Shown piece by piece: positions 27,075 to 36,191 of a DNA stretch of 64,000 bases. Below the pieces are notes generated by a model. That model saw only the letters and a list, made by a program, of their open reading frames with translations, was not told the origin of the DNA and made no database searches. Origin of the DNA: Crocinitomicaceae bacterium (GTDB taxonomy: Bacteria; Bacteroidota; Bacteroidia; Flavobacteriales_G; Salibacteraceae); the NCBI GenBank assembly GCA_002707155.1, contig PAME01000019.1:62001-126000 (forward strand). Reading direction: 5' to 3'. The translations under genes and the position numbers were made by a program. The first letter of the stretch is position 1; every line of letters begins with the position of its first letter.

Positions 27075-28368
27075 TGTGTTCAAATAAAGGTTTGTTCTCG
27101 CTATCGAAAAACTCAATTTTTAGAACTCGCTTCTTTAATTTTCCTGAGAACGAAAGCTTTGCGTAATTGCGCTCTTTTATTAAGCTTCCTTTAATCCTGA
27201 ATTTATTTTCTTCTTTTACTTTTTTGTGTGCTTTTGAAGTAATTGGCGATGCGGTAATGTCAAAAATGGAGTGCGTTTCTGATAGCTCCATTTCAGAAAC
27301 CTCTGAATGATGACGATCACCAGTTAGGAAAACAACATTCATAATCTGTTCATCTTTAATAAAATCAATCAGTTTTTGGCGTTCCTCCGGATAATTGGCC
27401 ATATTCTCATAAACCTTATTCGGGTTTAAAAACTGACCCCCAACCATAACAAGTTTAAAGGAAGCATGACTGTTTTTTAGGCTTGACATGAGCCAGTTTA
27501 ATTGCTTTTTACCAAGAATTTTTCCCTTTGCAGAATCATAAATGGGTGTTCTATTCCAGCGATTGTCCAACATAAATACATCAATATCATTATAGCTAAA
27601 CTGGCCAGAAATGCCGGTTCCACCGCTAATATCATAATTGGGATTTGCCCAAAAATCTTTAAACGCTTCTAAAGTCAATTTTTTGTTATAAAAACTGCCA
27701 ACTGCGTCATTTGACCCAAAATCGTGATCATCCCAAATTGAATAATGCTGCATTTTACTGAGTAACGGTTGTAATTCAGGTAAACTGCGGGTATGGGTGT
27801 TTCGGTAATAAATCCCTGTTTTACTATCCCAGTCTACCTCCCTGTAGTAGGTGTTATCGCCTAACCATAGCATTAATTGCGCATCTTGTTTGGCCATATT
27901 TTGCAATATTTGATAATCGCCTCCGTAAGGTTTTCCTGGTCGATCAAATGCTTTTTCACTAACATAGAGGCAGCTACCAGTAAGTAGAGAGAATGCTGGC
28001 GGCTGCTCTCTCCATTGCCAAATTTTTGGAGTTTTAATAGTGCTTGTATATTCCAACTCAACAGGTTCGTTGTTGATTTCTAATTGGTAGTTATAGGTTG
28101 TTCCAGGTAATAAGTCTTCGGCAATTAATGTGGCTGTAAAACCATTATCGCGTCCAGTAATTATAGGAATAGTTCTTTTTTTATTGTTGGGCTGTTCAAC
28201 CGACCATAAAACCGCCGAAACTTTAGCCGATTCAGTGGTTTGAACCCATATTGCTGCTTCTCGAAAGGTAATGTAACCGCTCATTGGCCCTGCTTGAAGT
28301 AAGTTATTTTGGGCGTTAACCGATATTGTTGTTAGGATGAAAATGAATAAAAAGAGTAAGAGGCGCAT
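27052..28368 (-). CDS. PhoD-like alkaline phosphatase/phosphodiesterase
   Basis: The 438-residue exported enzyme has a signal peptide (residues 1-19, ending SVNAQ), a PhoD-type N-terminal fibronectin-like domain (SGYITFREAAIWVQTTESAK, LLPGTTYNYQLEIN) and a metallophosphatase core: LLTGSC, LMLWLGDNTYYREVDWD, IWDDHDFGSND, FMLDNRW, MVGGQFL and LTGDRHHSEVSEM. PhoD enzymes use Ca2+/Fe3+ to hydrolyse phosphate mono- and diesters outside the cytosol and are often induced by phosphate starvation; no Pho box can be read here. There is no T9SS tail, so it is probably periplasmic or outer-membrane associated. It converges on and slightly overlaps the OmpA-like gene. Confidence 0.9.
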   Translation of the reverse strand: MRLLLFLFIFILTTISVNAQNNLLQAGPMSGYITFREAAIWVQTTESAKVSAVLWSVEQPNNKKRTIPIITGRDNGFTATLIAEDLLPGTTYNYQLEINNEPVELEYTSTIKTPKIWQWREQPPAFSLLTGSCLYVSEKAFDRPGKPYGGDYQILQNMAKQDAQLMLWLGDNTYYREVDWDSKTGIYYRNTHTRSLPELQPLLSKMQHYSIWDDHDFGSNDAVGSFYNKKLTLEAFKDFWANPNYDISGGTGISGQFSYNDIDVFMLDNRWNRTPIYDSAKGKILGKKQLNWLMSSLKNSHASFKLVMVGGQFLNPNKVYENMANYPEERQKLIDFIKDEQIMNVVFLTGDRHHSEVSEMELSETHSIFDITASPITSKAHKKVKEENKFRIKGSLIKERNYAKLSFSGKLKKRVLKIEFFDSENKPLFEHTILQQRL

Positions 28369-28465
28369 AACTGTTTTTTTAGAAATTCAAAGTAAAGCTT
28401 TGCTATTAACATGAAGGTTATCTTAAAAAAAACTTCTGGCAAAATGTTTGATAGGAATCAACCCT

Positions 28466-28473
28466 TACATTTG
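28466..28473 (+). promoter_or_regulatory. Putative -7 element of CsgG-like/LPP20 operon
   Basis: TACATTTG matches TAnnTTTG and ends six bases before ATG 28480. The transcript would begin at or next to the start codon. This supports the downstream start over the upstream ATG at 28411. Confidence 0.55.
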
Positions 28474-28479
28474 CCCAAA

Positions 28480-29880
28480 ATGAATTCACTGCTAAAAATA
28501 ATTGCCTTTGCCACAATTTCGGTTGTAATCGTTGCATGTGTAACGTCCAATTCGCTGTATAAAAAAGGAAACCAGTTGTCTGCTGCCGGCATGAAAAAGG
28601 AAGCGGCTCAATTTTTTTACAATTCCTTAAACAAAAATGCCAACAACATTGATAGTCGCATTGCACTCAAGGGAATAGCTCAAAAGGTATTGGAAGAAGA
28701 TCTTCAAAAATTTTACCAAGCCCATGGTGCCGATCAATTCAAAGAAGCCGTGTATTCCTATCGATCTGCAATAGCGTATAAAGAAAAAATGTCGCGTTTT
28801 GTAGAGCTAGAAGTTCCTTCTTATTACGAGGGATACTATAAAGAATCGAAAGATGTTTACTTAGGTGAGCGCTATGTTGATGCTAAAAAACTAATTAAGG
28901 AGGAGAAATTTGATCAAGCCAATGAGGTGCTTGAGGAAATTCTGAAAATTGACAAAAACTATAAAGATGCGCACCAACTGGAAAAATTCTCAGATGCAGA
29001 GCCGCTGTATCGCGATGCAATGGATCAATACGAATCTAAAAAGTACAGAACTGCCTATTATGAATTTGAACGCGTGCTGAATATTAGTGCAAATTACAAG
29101 GATGCGGTTTACTATAAAGATGAAGCACTTAAAAAAGGAAGGCTTACTATTGCTGTCATACCGATTGTAGGAACAGGCACAAATAAAGAAAGTGCGGACC
29201 TGCTGTATACTTCTTTAATGCAAAAATTATTGGCATTGAATAATCCATTTATTGTAGCAATAGATAGAAAGAATACTGATCTTATTCTAAAAGAGCAAAA
29301 ACTTGGTTTAACGGGAGTTTTAGATCAAAACACTGCTGCAGAAACAGGGAAAATGCTCGGAGCAAAGGCGGTGCTAAGTGGAACTTCAACTGGAATTGGC
29401 TACAAAGAGATTCCGTTAAAAAGAGTTGAGCAAAGAGGATATAAAAAAGTTACTTCCAGAAAGTACAATGCAACCACTAAAAAGTATTACAACGTATATA
29501 GTTATGCCAAAACCACTTATAGCACGTTTAGTGGATCAAGAACGGTTTCTGAAAATGTTCAAATTCAAATGGTAAGCTCTGAAACTGGACAGGTTTTGTT
29601 GAGTAAAAATTACAATCCTGTGATTACGGACAAGTTAGAATATGCAACTACCAGTGGTCCTTATAACAATATATATGCGGGATATTGGAAATATAAAGTT
29701 ATCCCAAGCGCTCAAGATGTTGTTGAAAAAAGCCCAAGTGCAAAACGTGAGTTAGATAGACTCTTCATTGAAAAAAGAAGGACTATGAAAACAAAAACGC
29801 AACTGATAAAAGAAATGAGTGATGACGTAGCTTTAAAGATAGCACAAGAAATTAAATCCTATGAGAATTCAAGAGAATGA
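28480..29880 (+). CDS. CsgG/FlgO-like outer-membrane lipoprotein with TPR-like N-terminus
   Basis: From ATG 28480 the protein has 466 residues and a lipoprotein signal peptide with lipobox VIVAC (Cys20). An upstream ATG (28411) would bury the signal behind 23 charged residues and lies before the promoter element. The first half is TPR-like (KKGNQLSAAGMKKEAAQFFY, KKLIKEEKFDQANEVLEEIL). From about residue 215 comes a CsgG/FlgO-type domain: LTIAVIPIVGTGTN, NPFIVAIDRKNTDLILKEQ and MLGAKAVLSGTSTGIGYKEI. CsgG forms an outer-membrane export channel for curli; FlgO-like relatives have structural roles. No curli subunit genes are nearby. The stop overlaps the LPP20-like gene by ATGA. Confidence 0.82.
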   Translation: MNSLLKIIAFATISVVIVACVTSNSLYKKGNQLSAAGMKKEAAQFFYNSLNKNANNIDSRIALKGIAQKVLEEDLQKFYQAHGADQFKEAVYSYRSAIAYKEKMSRFVELEVPSYYEGYYKESKDVYLGERYVDAKKLIKEEKFDQANEVLEEILKIDKNYKDAHQLEKFSDAEPLYRDAMDQYESKKYRTAYYEFERVLNISANYKDAVYYKDEALKKGRLTIAVIPIVGTGTNKESADLLYTSLMQKLLALNNPFIVAIDRKNTDLILKEQKLGLTGVLDQNTAAETGKMLGAKAVLSGTSTGIGYKEIPLKRVEQRGYKKVTSRKYNATTKKYYNVYSYAKTTYSTFSGSRTVSENVQIQMVSSETGQVLLSKNYNPVITDKLEYATTSGPYNNIYAGYWKYKVIPSAQDVVEKSPSAKRELDRLFIEKRRTMKTKTQLIKEMSDDVALKIAQEIKSYENSRE

Positions 29881-31256
29881 GAGTAACTAGTATTTTCCCA
29901 ATTCTTATATTCAGTTTAGCATTAACGCTATTTTCTTGCAAAGCTAAAAAGCAAGCAGAATCGGTTCCGCCTCCACCGCCTCCTCCAGATTGGGTTTCAG
30001 AGCGTCCTACAAGTTCAATGTATTATGTGGGAATAGGTATAGCAGGTAAAGTTTCGGCTGGTGCTAACTACATGCAAATTGCTAAGGAAAATGCATTGAA
30101 TGATTTGGCATCGGAGATAAAAGTCAATGTTTCAGGTAACTCTATTTTGTATACCATGGAAAACGAAACAGGTTTCAAAGAAGACTTCCTTTCTACTACC
30201 AAAGTATCCTCCTCAGTTAACTTGGAAGGTTTCGAACAGAGCGGTGTATACGAAACCCCTGATTCATATTACGTTTTTTATAAATTGAGTAAGGCGAAAT
30301 ACAAAGAAATAAGAGACGCTAGAATTAGTACTGCTATTTCCTTGTCAAAACAAAGTAGAGCAGAGGGCAGGCAACAGGCGAGCAATGGGAATTATTCTCA
30401 AGCTATGCAGAATTATTACCAGGCCTTGTCTTCATTAGAGGAGTATATCAATGAACCATTAAAAACTGAAATTGATGGACAAGAGCAGTATTATGGAAAT
30501 ATACTGCTGAAGGAAATGCAGCAATTAGCCAATGAATTGACAATTTCGCCGGTAATTCAAGAGTATACTATTACTCAAGGAAATGTGGTGCCAGACGATA
30601 AAACAGTATTTACGATTAAAGACAAAACTGGAAAAGTGCAATATGGAGTGCAAGTTGTGTTCTCTATGGGTGATGAAGTATTGCTAAAGGAAAAAGCAAT
30701 TTCTGATCACACGGGTAAAGTGAATTCTTCGGTTGGGAAAATTAAAAGTACCGGCAGAAATATTCTTAAAGCTAAGTTGATTGCTGATTTGGATAATAAA
30801 AAGCACAAAGTAATTGGGCGCGTGCTTGATAACATTCAGTGGCCATCTACTGCCATGATTATTTTGGTAGAAGCACCTCGTGTGAAATTGATTGTTGATC
30901 AAAAAAAGAACGGAGCTGAAGTAAGTAGTGCAGAAGTTTTTCAAGCATTTTCTTCAGCCGCAATAAGCAATAGCTTTATGACCACCGAAAAGGAGAATGA
31001 AGCAAACCTAATTGCCAAAATAATTTTAACTTCAAAGGAGAGTGGAGTTTATCACGATTTATACAGTGTTACTTTTTCTGGTTATCTAAGCTTTCACGAT
31101 GCTAAAACAAATGCCGAAGTTTTCAGAGAATCTTTCGATGGCCTGAGAGGCGTAGACTTGAACTATGATAGAGCCTACAATAAGGGTCTAGAAGCGTTTA
31201 AAAAGCGATTGATTTACGAAACTATTCCTAGGTTTCGAAGAAAGCACTTGGATTGA
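29877..31256 (+). CDS. LPP20-family lipoprotein
   Basis: The 459-residue lipoprotein has lipobox LTLFSC (Cys21), then a run of seven prolines before DWVSERPTSSMYYVGIGIAG. This is the start of an LPP20-type domain that continues through AKENALNDLASEIKVNVSG to residue about 145. A helical, TPR-like stretch follows (ASNGNYSQAMQNYYQALSSL) and then a beta-rich C-terminal half. It is translationally coupled (ATGA) to the CsgG/FlgO-like gene. In Vibrio the FlgO and LPP20-type FlgP lipoproteins function together at the outer membrane; that pairing makes a joint envelope complex likely here, although no flagellar genes are visible. Confidence 0.82.
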   Translation: MRVTSIFPILIFSLALTLFSCKAKKQAESVPPPPPPPDWVSERPTSSMYYVGIGIAGKVSAGANYMQIAKENALNDLASEIKVNVSGNSILYTMENETGFKEDFLSTTKVSSSVNLEGFEQSGVYETPDSYYVFYKLSKAKYKEIRDARISTAISLSKQSRAEGRQQASNGNYSQAMQNYYQALSSLEEYINEPLKTEIDGQEQYYGNILLKEMQQLANELTISPVIQEYTITQGNVVPDDKTVFTIKDKTGKVQYGVQVVFSMGDEVLLKEKAISDHTGKVNSSVGKIKSTGRNILKAKLIADLDNKKHKVIGRVLDNIQWPSTAMIILVEAPRVKLIVDQKKNGAEVSSAEVFQAFSSAAISNSFMTTEKENEANLIAKIILTSKESGVYHDLYSVTFSGYLSFHDAKTNAEVFRESFDGLRGVDLNYDRAYNKGLEAFKKRLIYETIPRFRRKHLD

Positions 31257-31403
31257 ACCAATCTGAATAGCATAACCATATTGACGTAACCTCAACAAGT
31301 TAGTTTTTAAGAACGGTTTTTCTTGTTAGTCATAAACTGCTGATTTTTTTTTAGTTTTACGAACGCGACTTTCTGAAATAAGTTGCTAAGCTAAAGTGTC
31401 CCT

Positions 31404-33044
31404 ATGAAAGCATCAGACTTATTTATTAAAGCCCTTGAAAATGAAGGAGTAGAATACATATTTGGAATTCCAGGAGAGGAAAACTTAGATATTCTCAATT
31501 CATTAATAGATTCAGACATCGAGTTGATTTTAACTCGACATGAACAAGGGGCTGGTTTTATGGCGGCGACCTACGGCCGTCTCACGGGAAAGCCTGGTGT
31601 CTGCATGTCAACCTTAGGTCCGGGTGCTACAAATTTGGTTACACCAGCTGCATATGCTCAATTAGGAGCAATGCCTATGCTTATGATTACTGGGCAAAAA
31701 CCTATTAAAAAGAGTAAACAAGGTCGATTTCAAATTATCGATGTAGTCGATATGATGCAGTCGATTACCAAGTTCACTAAGCAAATTGTAAATGGTAACA
31801 ATATACCTTCATTGGTTAGAGAATCTTTTCGGTTGGCAACAGAAGAACGTCCGGGAGCAGTTCACCTTGAACTGCCTGAAGACGTGGCCGCTGAAGAATC
31901 CGATTTTAAACTTTTTGAAGTCGTTGGTCACCGAAGACCAGATGCAAATAACAAAAGCATCGTGTCTGCTTCAAGAATGATTGAGGAAGCAAAATGTCCT
32001 TTAATTTTAATTGGAGCAGGGGCAAACCGCAAAAGAACGAGTTATGCATTAAAAGAGTTTGTTGAACGAACTGGTATTCCCTTCTTTAATACCCAAATGG
32101 GTAAAGGGGTAATTGATGAAAGGCACCCACTTTTTTTGGGAACTGCAGCACTTTCAGCAAATGATTTTTTACACAATGCTATTCGTCAAGCAGATCTAAT
32201 AATTAACGTGGGGCACGATGTAATTGAAAAGCCTCCATTCTTTATGGGAGAGGGCAAACAAAAAGTTATTCATGTGAACTTTTTCCCAGCTGAAGTTGAT
32301 GATGTTTATTTCCCACAATTGAATGTCGTTGGAGATATTGCACATTCTGTGCACAGTTTAGCCGATATGGTTGATCCTGCCGAACATTGGGACTTCTCAT
32401 ACTACAAAAAGGTTAAAACAGAAGTGGATAGTCATTTGCACAAATATTTTGAAGACAAGCGTTTTCCATTATTGCCTCAACGACTGGTAAATGTTGTGCG
32501 TAAGGCATTACCTGAAGATGGAATTGTAACGCTTGATAATGGCGTGTATAAAATTTGGTTTGCTCGAAATTACGAGTGTTACCAGCCCAATTCTTTGTTG
32601 CTGGATAATGCATTAGCAACAATGGGAGCAGGATTACCATCAGCGATGGCTGCTAAAATGATTCATCCTAAAAAGAAAGTGATTTCTGTTTGTGGCGACG
32701 GAGGATTTATGATGAATTCTCAGGAATTGGAAACTGCTGTTCGGCTAAATCTCAACTTGGTGGTTATCATTCTCAACGATAGCTCCTACGGCATGATAAA
32801 GTGGAAACAAGAAGCGATGGGCTTTAAAAATTACGGTTTGGATTACAAAAATCCAGATTTTGTCGCCTATGCCAATAGCTATGGAGCTATTGGTCACCGA
32901 CCAACAAGTGATGAGGGTTTTAAAACAACATTAAATTCTTGTTTGGAAACGGACGGAGTTCATGTAATTGACTTAGCAGTTGACTATTCCTTGAATCATT
33001 CTATTCTAAATGTATTGCTGAAAGAATCGGCTGAAATCATTTAA
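31404..33044 (+). CDS. Acetolactate-synthase-like ThDP-dependent enzyme (large subunit type)
   Basis: The 546-residue protein contains all three ThDP-enzyme domains. The N-terminal Pyr domain has IFGIPGEENLDILNSL and the catalytic Glu in RHEQGAGFMAATYGRLTG; the central domain has LILIGAGANRKR; the C-terminal PP domain has the Mg/ThDP motif CGDGGFMMNSQELE through LNDSSYGMIKW. This is the acetolactate synthase large-subunit family, which joins two pyruvates or pyruvate and 2-oxobutyrate. No IlvN regulatory subunit or other branched-chain biosynthesis gene is present; instead an aldehyde dehydrogenase and an FMN protein follow within 14 and 12 bases. A catabolic or different 2-oxoacid reaction is therefore likely. 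Confidence 0.87.
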   Translation: MKASDLFIKALENEGVEYIFGIPGEENLDILNSLIDSDIELILTRHEQGAGFMAATYGRLTGKPGVCMSTLGPGATNLVTPAAYAQLGAMPMLMITGQKPIKKSKQGRFQIIDVVDMMQSITKFTKQIVNGNNIPSLVRESFRLATEERPGAVHLELPEDVAAEESDFKLFEVVGHRRPDANNKSIVSASRMIEEAKCPLILIGAGANRKRTSYALKEFVERTGIPFFNTQMGKGVIDERHPLFLGTAALSANDFLHNAIRQADLIINVGHDVIEKPPFFMGEGKQKVIHVNFFPAEVDDVYFPQLNVVGDIAHSVHSLADMVDPAEHWDFSYYKKVKTEVDSHLHKYFEDKRFPLLPQRLVNVVRKALPEDGIVTLDNGVYKIWFARNYECYQPNSLLLDNALATMGAGLPSAMAAKMIHPKKKVISVCGDGGFMMNSQELETAVRLNLNLVVIILNDSSYGMIKWKQEAMGFKNYGLDYKNPDFVAYANSYGAIGHRPTSDEGFKTTLNSCLETDGVHVIDLAVDYSLNHSILNVLLKESAEII

Positions 33045-33057
33045 TTCAAAACCATTC

Positions 33058-34443
33058 ATGTTAAAAGTCTACTCACCCTATACGCTTGAGCAAATTGGAG
33101 AATATCCACTTATTCCAATGGAATCTATTGATGGGATTATTCAAACTGCTTATGATTTATTCGAAGACAGATCGAAATGGTTGAAGCCACATCAACGAAA
33201 AACTATTCTTCAACGATGCGCTAAAATTATGGAAACGCAAATTGAAGAGCTTACCAAAATTGCAGTAAATGAAGGCGGAAAGCCTTATACGGATAGTAAA
33301 GTTGAGGTATTAAGAGCCATTAACGGAGTTGAAATAGCTGCAGAAAATATCGGAGAGCTCAAAGGCGGAGAAGTTCCAATGGGATTAACTCCGGCAAGCG
33401 AAGGTCGAATTGCTTTTACTCAACGAGAGCCAATTGGTGTTGTGGCATCAGTTAGCGCGTTTAATCATCCACTAAATCTTATTGTTCACCAAGTAATTAC
33501 CGCTGTAGCTGCGGGTTGTCCAGTAATTGTAAAGCCTGCACCAACAACACCAATGTCCTGTGAGGCTTTGATTGATATTTTAAAAGAAGCTGGATTGCCA
33601 AAAGGCTGGTGCCAAATGGTGATTTGCGAAAACGATGTTGCGGAGCGTTTAATTACTGATAATCGAATAAATTACTTCTCTTTTATTGGCTCTGCGAAAG
33701 TGGGTTGGTACTTGCGGTCAAAATTGTCGCCAGGAACCCGATGTGCGTTGGAACACGGCGGAGCGGCTCCAGTAATAGTAGAACCCGATGCTAATTTCGA
33801 AGAAATGCTTCCTTCTTTAATTAAGGGAGGGTTCTATCATGCAGGACAAGTTTGCGTATCGGTGCAGCGTGTATTTGCACATGAATCGATTTGCAAGGAA
33901 TTGTCAGAAGAAATTGCCGCTGGAGCGAAAAAATTAAAGGTTGGAGATCCAATGTACGCTGCGACCGAAGTTGGTCCGTTGATTCTTCCTCGTGAGGTGG
34001 ATAGAGTGGAAGATTGGGTAAATGAAGCGGTTGAAGCAGGTGCTGAGTTACTTTGTGGTGGAAAACGAATTTCCAATACTTGCTTTGAACCTACTGTTCT
34101 ATTGAATCCACCTGCTAATGCAAGGGTTTCTACTACTGAAATTTTTGGACCAGTAGTTTGCATTTATTCCTATTCGGATAGGGCAGAAGCCATAAAAATT
34201 GCAAATAGTTTGGATGTTCATTTTCAAGCTTCCATCTTTACCAAGAATATTGATGTAGCATTGGAGGCAGTTCAAAAACTCAATGCTACAGCAGTTATGG
34301 TAAACGATCACACTGCTTTTAGGGTAGATTGGATGCCATTTGGCGGCAGGGATGCTTCTGGAATTGGAATGGGTGGAATTCAATATTCAATGCACGAAAT
34401 GACGCGAGAAAAATTGATGGTTTTTAAAAGTAATTTACTGTAA
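33058..34443 (+). CDS. NAD(P)-dependent aldehyde dehydrogenase
   Basis: The 461-residue cytosolic enzyme has a complete ALDH active site: cofactor and oxyanion region SAFNHPLNLIVHQ, VIVKPAPTTP, Rossmann loop FIGSAKVG, general base Glu in CALEHGGAAP and nucleophilic Cys in HAGQVCVSVQ, with EIFGPVVCIY and PFGGRDASGIG near the end. It resembles lactaldehyde/phosphonoacetaldehyde-type ALDHs more than the ALDH3-type enzyme at 38550. It sits 13 bases after the acetolactate-synthase-like gene and 11 bases before an FMN-dependent glutamate-synthase-like gene. It may oxidise the aldehyde made or used by that ThDP enzyme; this is inference. Confidence 0.9.
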   Translation: MLKVYSPYTLEQIGEYPLIPMESIDGIIQTAYDLFEDRSKWLKPHQRKTILQRCAKIMETQIEELTKIAVNEGGKPYTDSKVEVLRAINGVEIAAENIGELKGGEVPMGLTPASEGRIAFTQREPIGVVASVSAFNHPLNLIVHQVITAVAAGCPVIVKPAPTTPMSCEALIDILKEAGLPKGWCQMVICENDVAERLITDNRINYFSFIGSAKVGWYLRSKLSPGTRCALEHGGAAPVIVEPDANFEEMLPSLIKGGFYHAGQVCVSVQRVFAHESICKELSEEIAAGAKKLKVGDPMYAATEVGPLILPREVDRVEDWVNEAVEAGAELLCGGKRISNTCFEPTVLLNPPANARVSTTEIFGPVVCIYSYSDRAEAIKIANSLDVHFQASIFTKNIDVALEAVQKLNATAVMVNDHTAFRVDWMPFGGRDASGIGMGGIQYSMHEMTREKLMVFKSNLL

Positions 34444-34454
34444 ATTAATGTGAT

Positions 34455-36005
34455 ATGACTGTAAGAAAAGGGTTTAAAGTAGTTACGTTGGCAGTGTTGG
34501 TTATTGTGGGAAGCATTGCATTGATTTGGCCTCCAGTACTTTGGAACATGGTATTGTTTTTACCACTTATTATCTTGGGCTTCGTAGACATGTCGGACAA
34601 GAAGCATGCGATTGTAAGCAATTTTCCCGTTCTTGGGCATTTGCGTTACATTCTTGAGTCTATTCGTCCTGAAATACAGCAGTATTTTGTTGAAACCGAT
34701 GTGGAAGGCGCTCCAATAAATCGAATATTTCGATCGTTGATTTATCAAAGAGCTAAAAAAGTAAACGACACAACTCCATTTGGAACAAAAATGAATGTGT
34801 ACGCCGAGGGCTACGAGTGGATGGGACATTCTATGTATGCCGCCAAAGACCACACTAAATTTAATGGTCGGGTATTGGTTGGCGGCCCCGATTGTAAAAA
34901 GCCATATTCAGCTAGTATGTTGAACATCTCCGCAATGAGCTATGGTTCTCTAAGTAAAAACGCTATTCTGGCATTAAACAAAGGTGCTAAAGCTGGAAAC
35001 TTTGCGCATAATACTGGTGAAGGTTCCATTAGTCCCTTTCATCTAGAGCCAGGAGGAGATTTAATTTGGCAAATTGGAACAGGTTATTTTGGATGTAGGA
35101 ATGAAGATGGAACTTTTAGCGAAGATATGTTTGCTGAAAAAGCAACTATGGATAATGTAAAAATGATTGAGATAAAGTTATCTCAAGGTGCTAAACCAGG
35201 GCATGGCGGAATTTTACCTGCATCTAAAAACACGGAAGAAATTGCTAAAATAAGAGGCGTCAAACCGTTTACCGATGTGCATTCGCCGCCCACACATTCT
35301 ACCTTCTCCTCACCTGAAGGATTGATGGATTTCGTGAAACTCCTCAGGGAAAAATCAGGAGGTAAACCGGTCGGCTTTAAGTTGTGCGTTGGCAAAAAAG
35401 AAGAATTTTTGTACATATGTAAAGCTATGGTGTCTTCAGGAATCAAACCTGATTTTATAACGGTCGATGGAGGAGAGGGAGGAACTGGAGCAGCTCCGGT
35501 AGAATTTTCAAACTCATTAGGTATGCCTTTGAGAGATGGACTTGCTTTCGTAATTGATACCTTAAATGGTTACGACTTAAAAAAGGACATTAAAGTAATT
35601 GCATCAGGTAAAATATTCGGAGGATTTCACATAGCACGAGCTGTAGCATTAGGAGCAGATATGGTTAGCAGCGCAAGGGCGATGATGATGTCTTTGGGCT
35701 GCATTCAAGCATTGCAATGCAATAGCAACGTTTGTCCAGTTGGTGTTGCAACCCAAAACAAATCATTGATGAAAGGATTAGACGTAGAGGATAAAGCGCA
35801 ACGCGTTGAGAATTACCACGAGGGTACAATGAATAGCTTTAAAGAGCTAATGTATGCCGCTGGTGCCAGTGAACCCTCAGAGCTTAAGCGCAAGCACATT
35901 AATCGCAGAGTAAGTATGAATACGGTAATGCATTACGATGAAATTTTTCCGCCGGTAGCTCCTGGTGCGTACCACATTGAACAGCCTGAAAAAGAATTGG
36001 CTTAG
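34455..36005 (+). CDS. Glutamate-synthase-like FMN/Fe-S domain protein, membrane-anchored
   Basis: The 516-residue protein starts with one or two hydrophobic helices (about residues 9-42). The rest matches the FMN-binding central domain of glutamate synthase: LNISAMSYGSLSKNAILAL, AHNTGEGSISPFHLEPGGDL, LSQGAKPGHGGILPA, FITVDGGEGGTGAAP and VIASGKIFGGFHIARAVALG. The cluster motif C-x5-C-x4-C appears in CIQALQCNSNVCPVG. The glutaminase domain and GltD partner are absent, so it is a stand-alone GltS-like oxidoreductase. The third gene in this tight operon, it could pass electrons between a membrane acceptor and the substrate made by the two enzymes upstream; that is inference. Confidence 0.88.
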   Translation: MTVRKGFKVVTLAVLVIVGSIALIWPPVLWNMVLFLPLIILGFVDMSDKKHAIVSNFPVLGHLRYILESIRPEIQQYFVETDVEGAPINRIFRSLIYQRAKKVNDTTPFGTKMNVYAEGYEWMGHSMYAAKDHTKFNGRVLVGGPDCKKPYSASMLNISAMSYGSLSKNAILALNKGAKAGNFAHNTGEGSISPFHLEPGGDLIWQIGTGYFGCRNEDGTFSEDMFAEKATMDNVKMIEIKLSQGAKPGHGGILPASKNTEEIAKIRGVKPFTDVHSPPTHSTFSSPEGLMDFVKLLREKSGGKPVGFKLCVGKKEEFLYICKAMVSSGIKPDFITVDGGEGGTGAAPVEFSNSLGMPLRDGLAFVIDTLNGYDLKKDIKVIASGKIFGGFHIARAVALGADMVSSARAMMMSLGCIQALQCNSNVCPVGVATQNKSLMKGLDVEDKAQRVENYHEGTMNSFKELMYAAGASEPSELKRKHINRRVSMNTVMHYDEIFPPVAPGAYHIEQPEKELA

Positions 36006-36087
36006 TTTATCTCTAATTGATTGCCTCACAAACTAAATACTATCAAATTCTTGGGGCGTAAAAAGGCTTAACTGAAGACCCCCACCT

Positions 36088-36116
36088 AAGCGTAGTTTGC
36101 AACTACACTTTTTTTA
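36088..36116 (+). terminator. Hairpin with T-rich tail after the ThDP/ALDH/FMN operon
   Basis: Stem GTAGTT (36092-36097)/AACTAC (36101-36106) with loop TGC, extendable by AAG/CTT around one mismatch, followed by seven Ts. It can terminate plus-strand transcription. It shares its core with the palindrome at 36158-36178. Confidence 0.6.
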
Positions 36117-36157
36117 TTTTATTTAATAGTGTAATTTTTTAATTTGTCTGAATTATA

Positions 36158-36178
36158 GGCGTAGTTTCAAACTACGCC
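36158..36178. repeat. 21-base perfect palindrome, REP-like
   Basis: GGCGTAGTTT, a central C, and AAACTACGCC form a perfect inverted repeat. Half of it (GCGTAGTTT) recurs in the hairpin at 36090. Two related palindromes between convergent genes look like a REP/BIME-type intergenic element, or a terminator pair for the two converging units. Confidence 0.55.
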
Positions 36179-36191
36179 CAGCATCGGTATT

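Noticed and set aside
28411..28479. ATG 28411 as start of the CsgG-like protein
   Set aside because: It adds charged residues before the lipoprotein signal and precedes the -7 element at 28466-28473.
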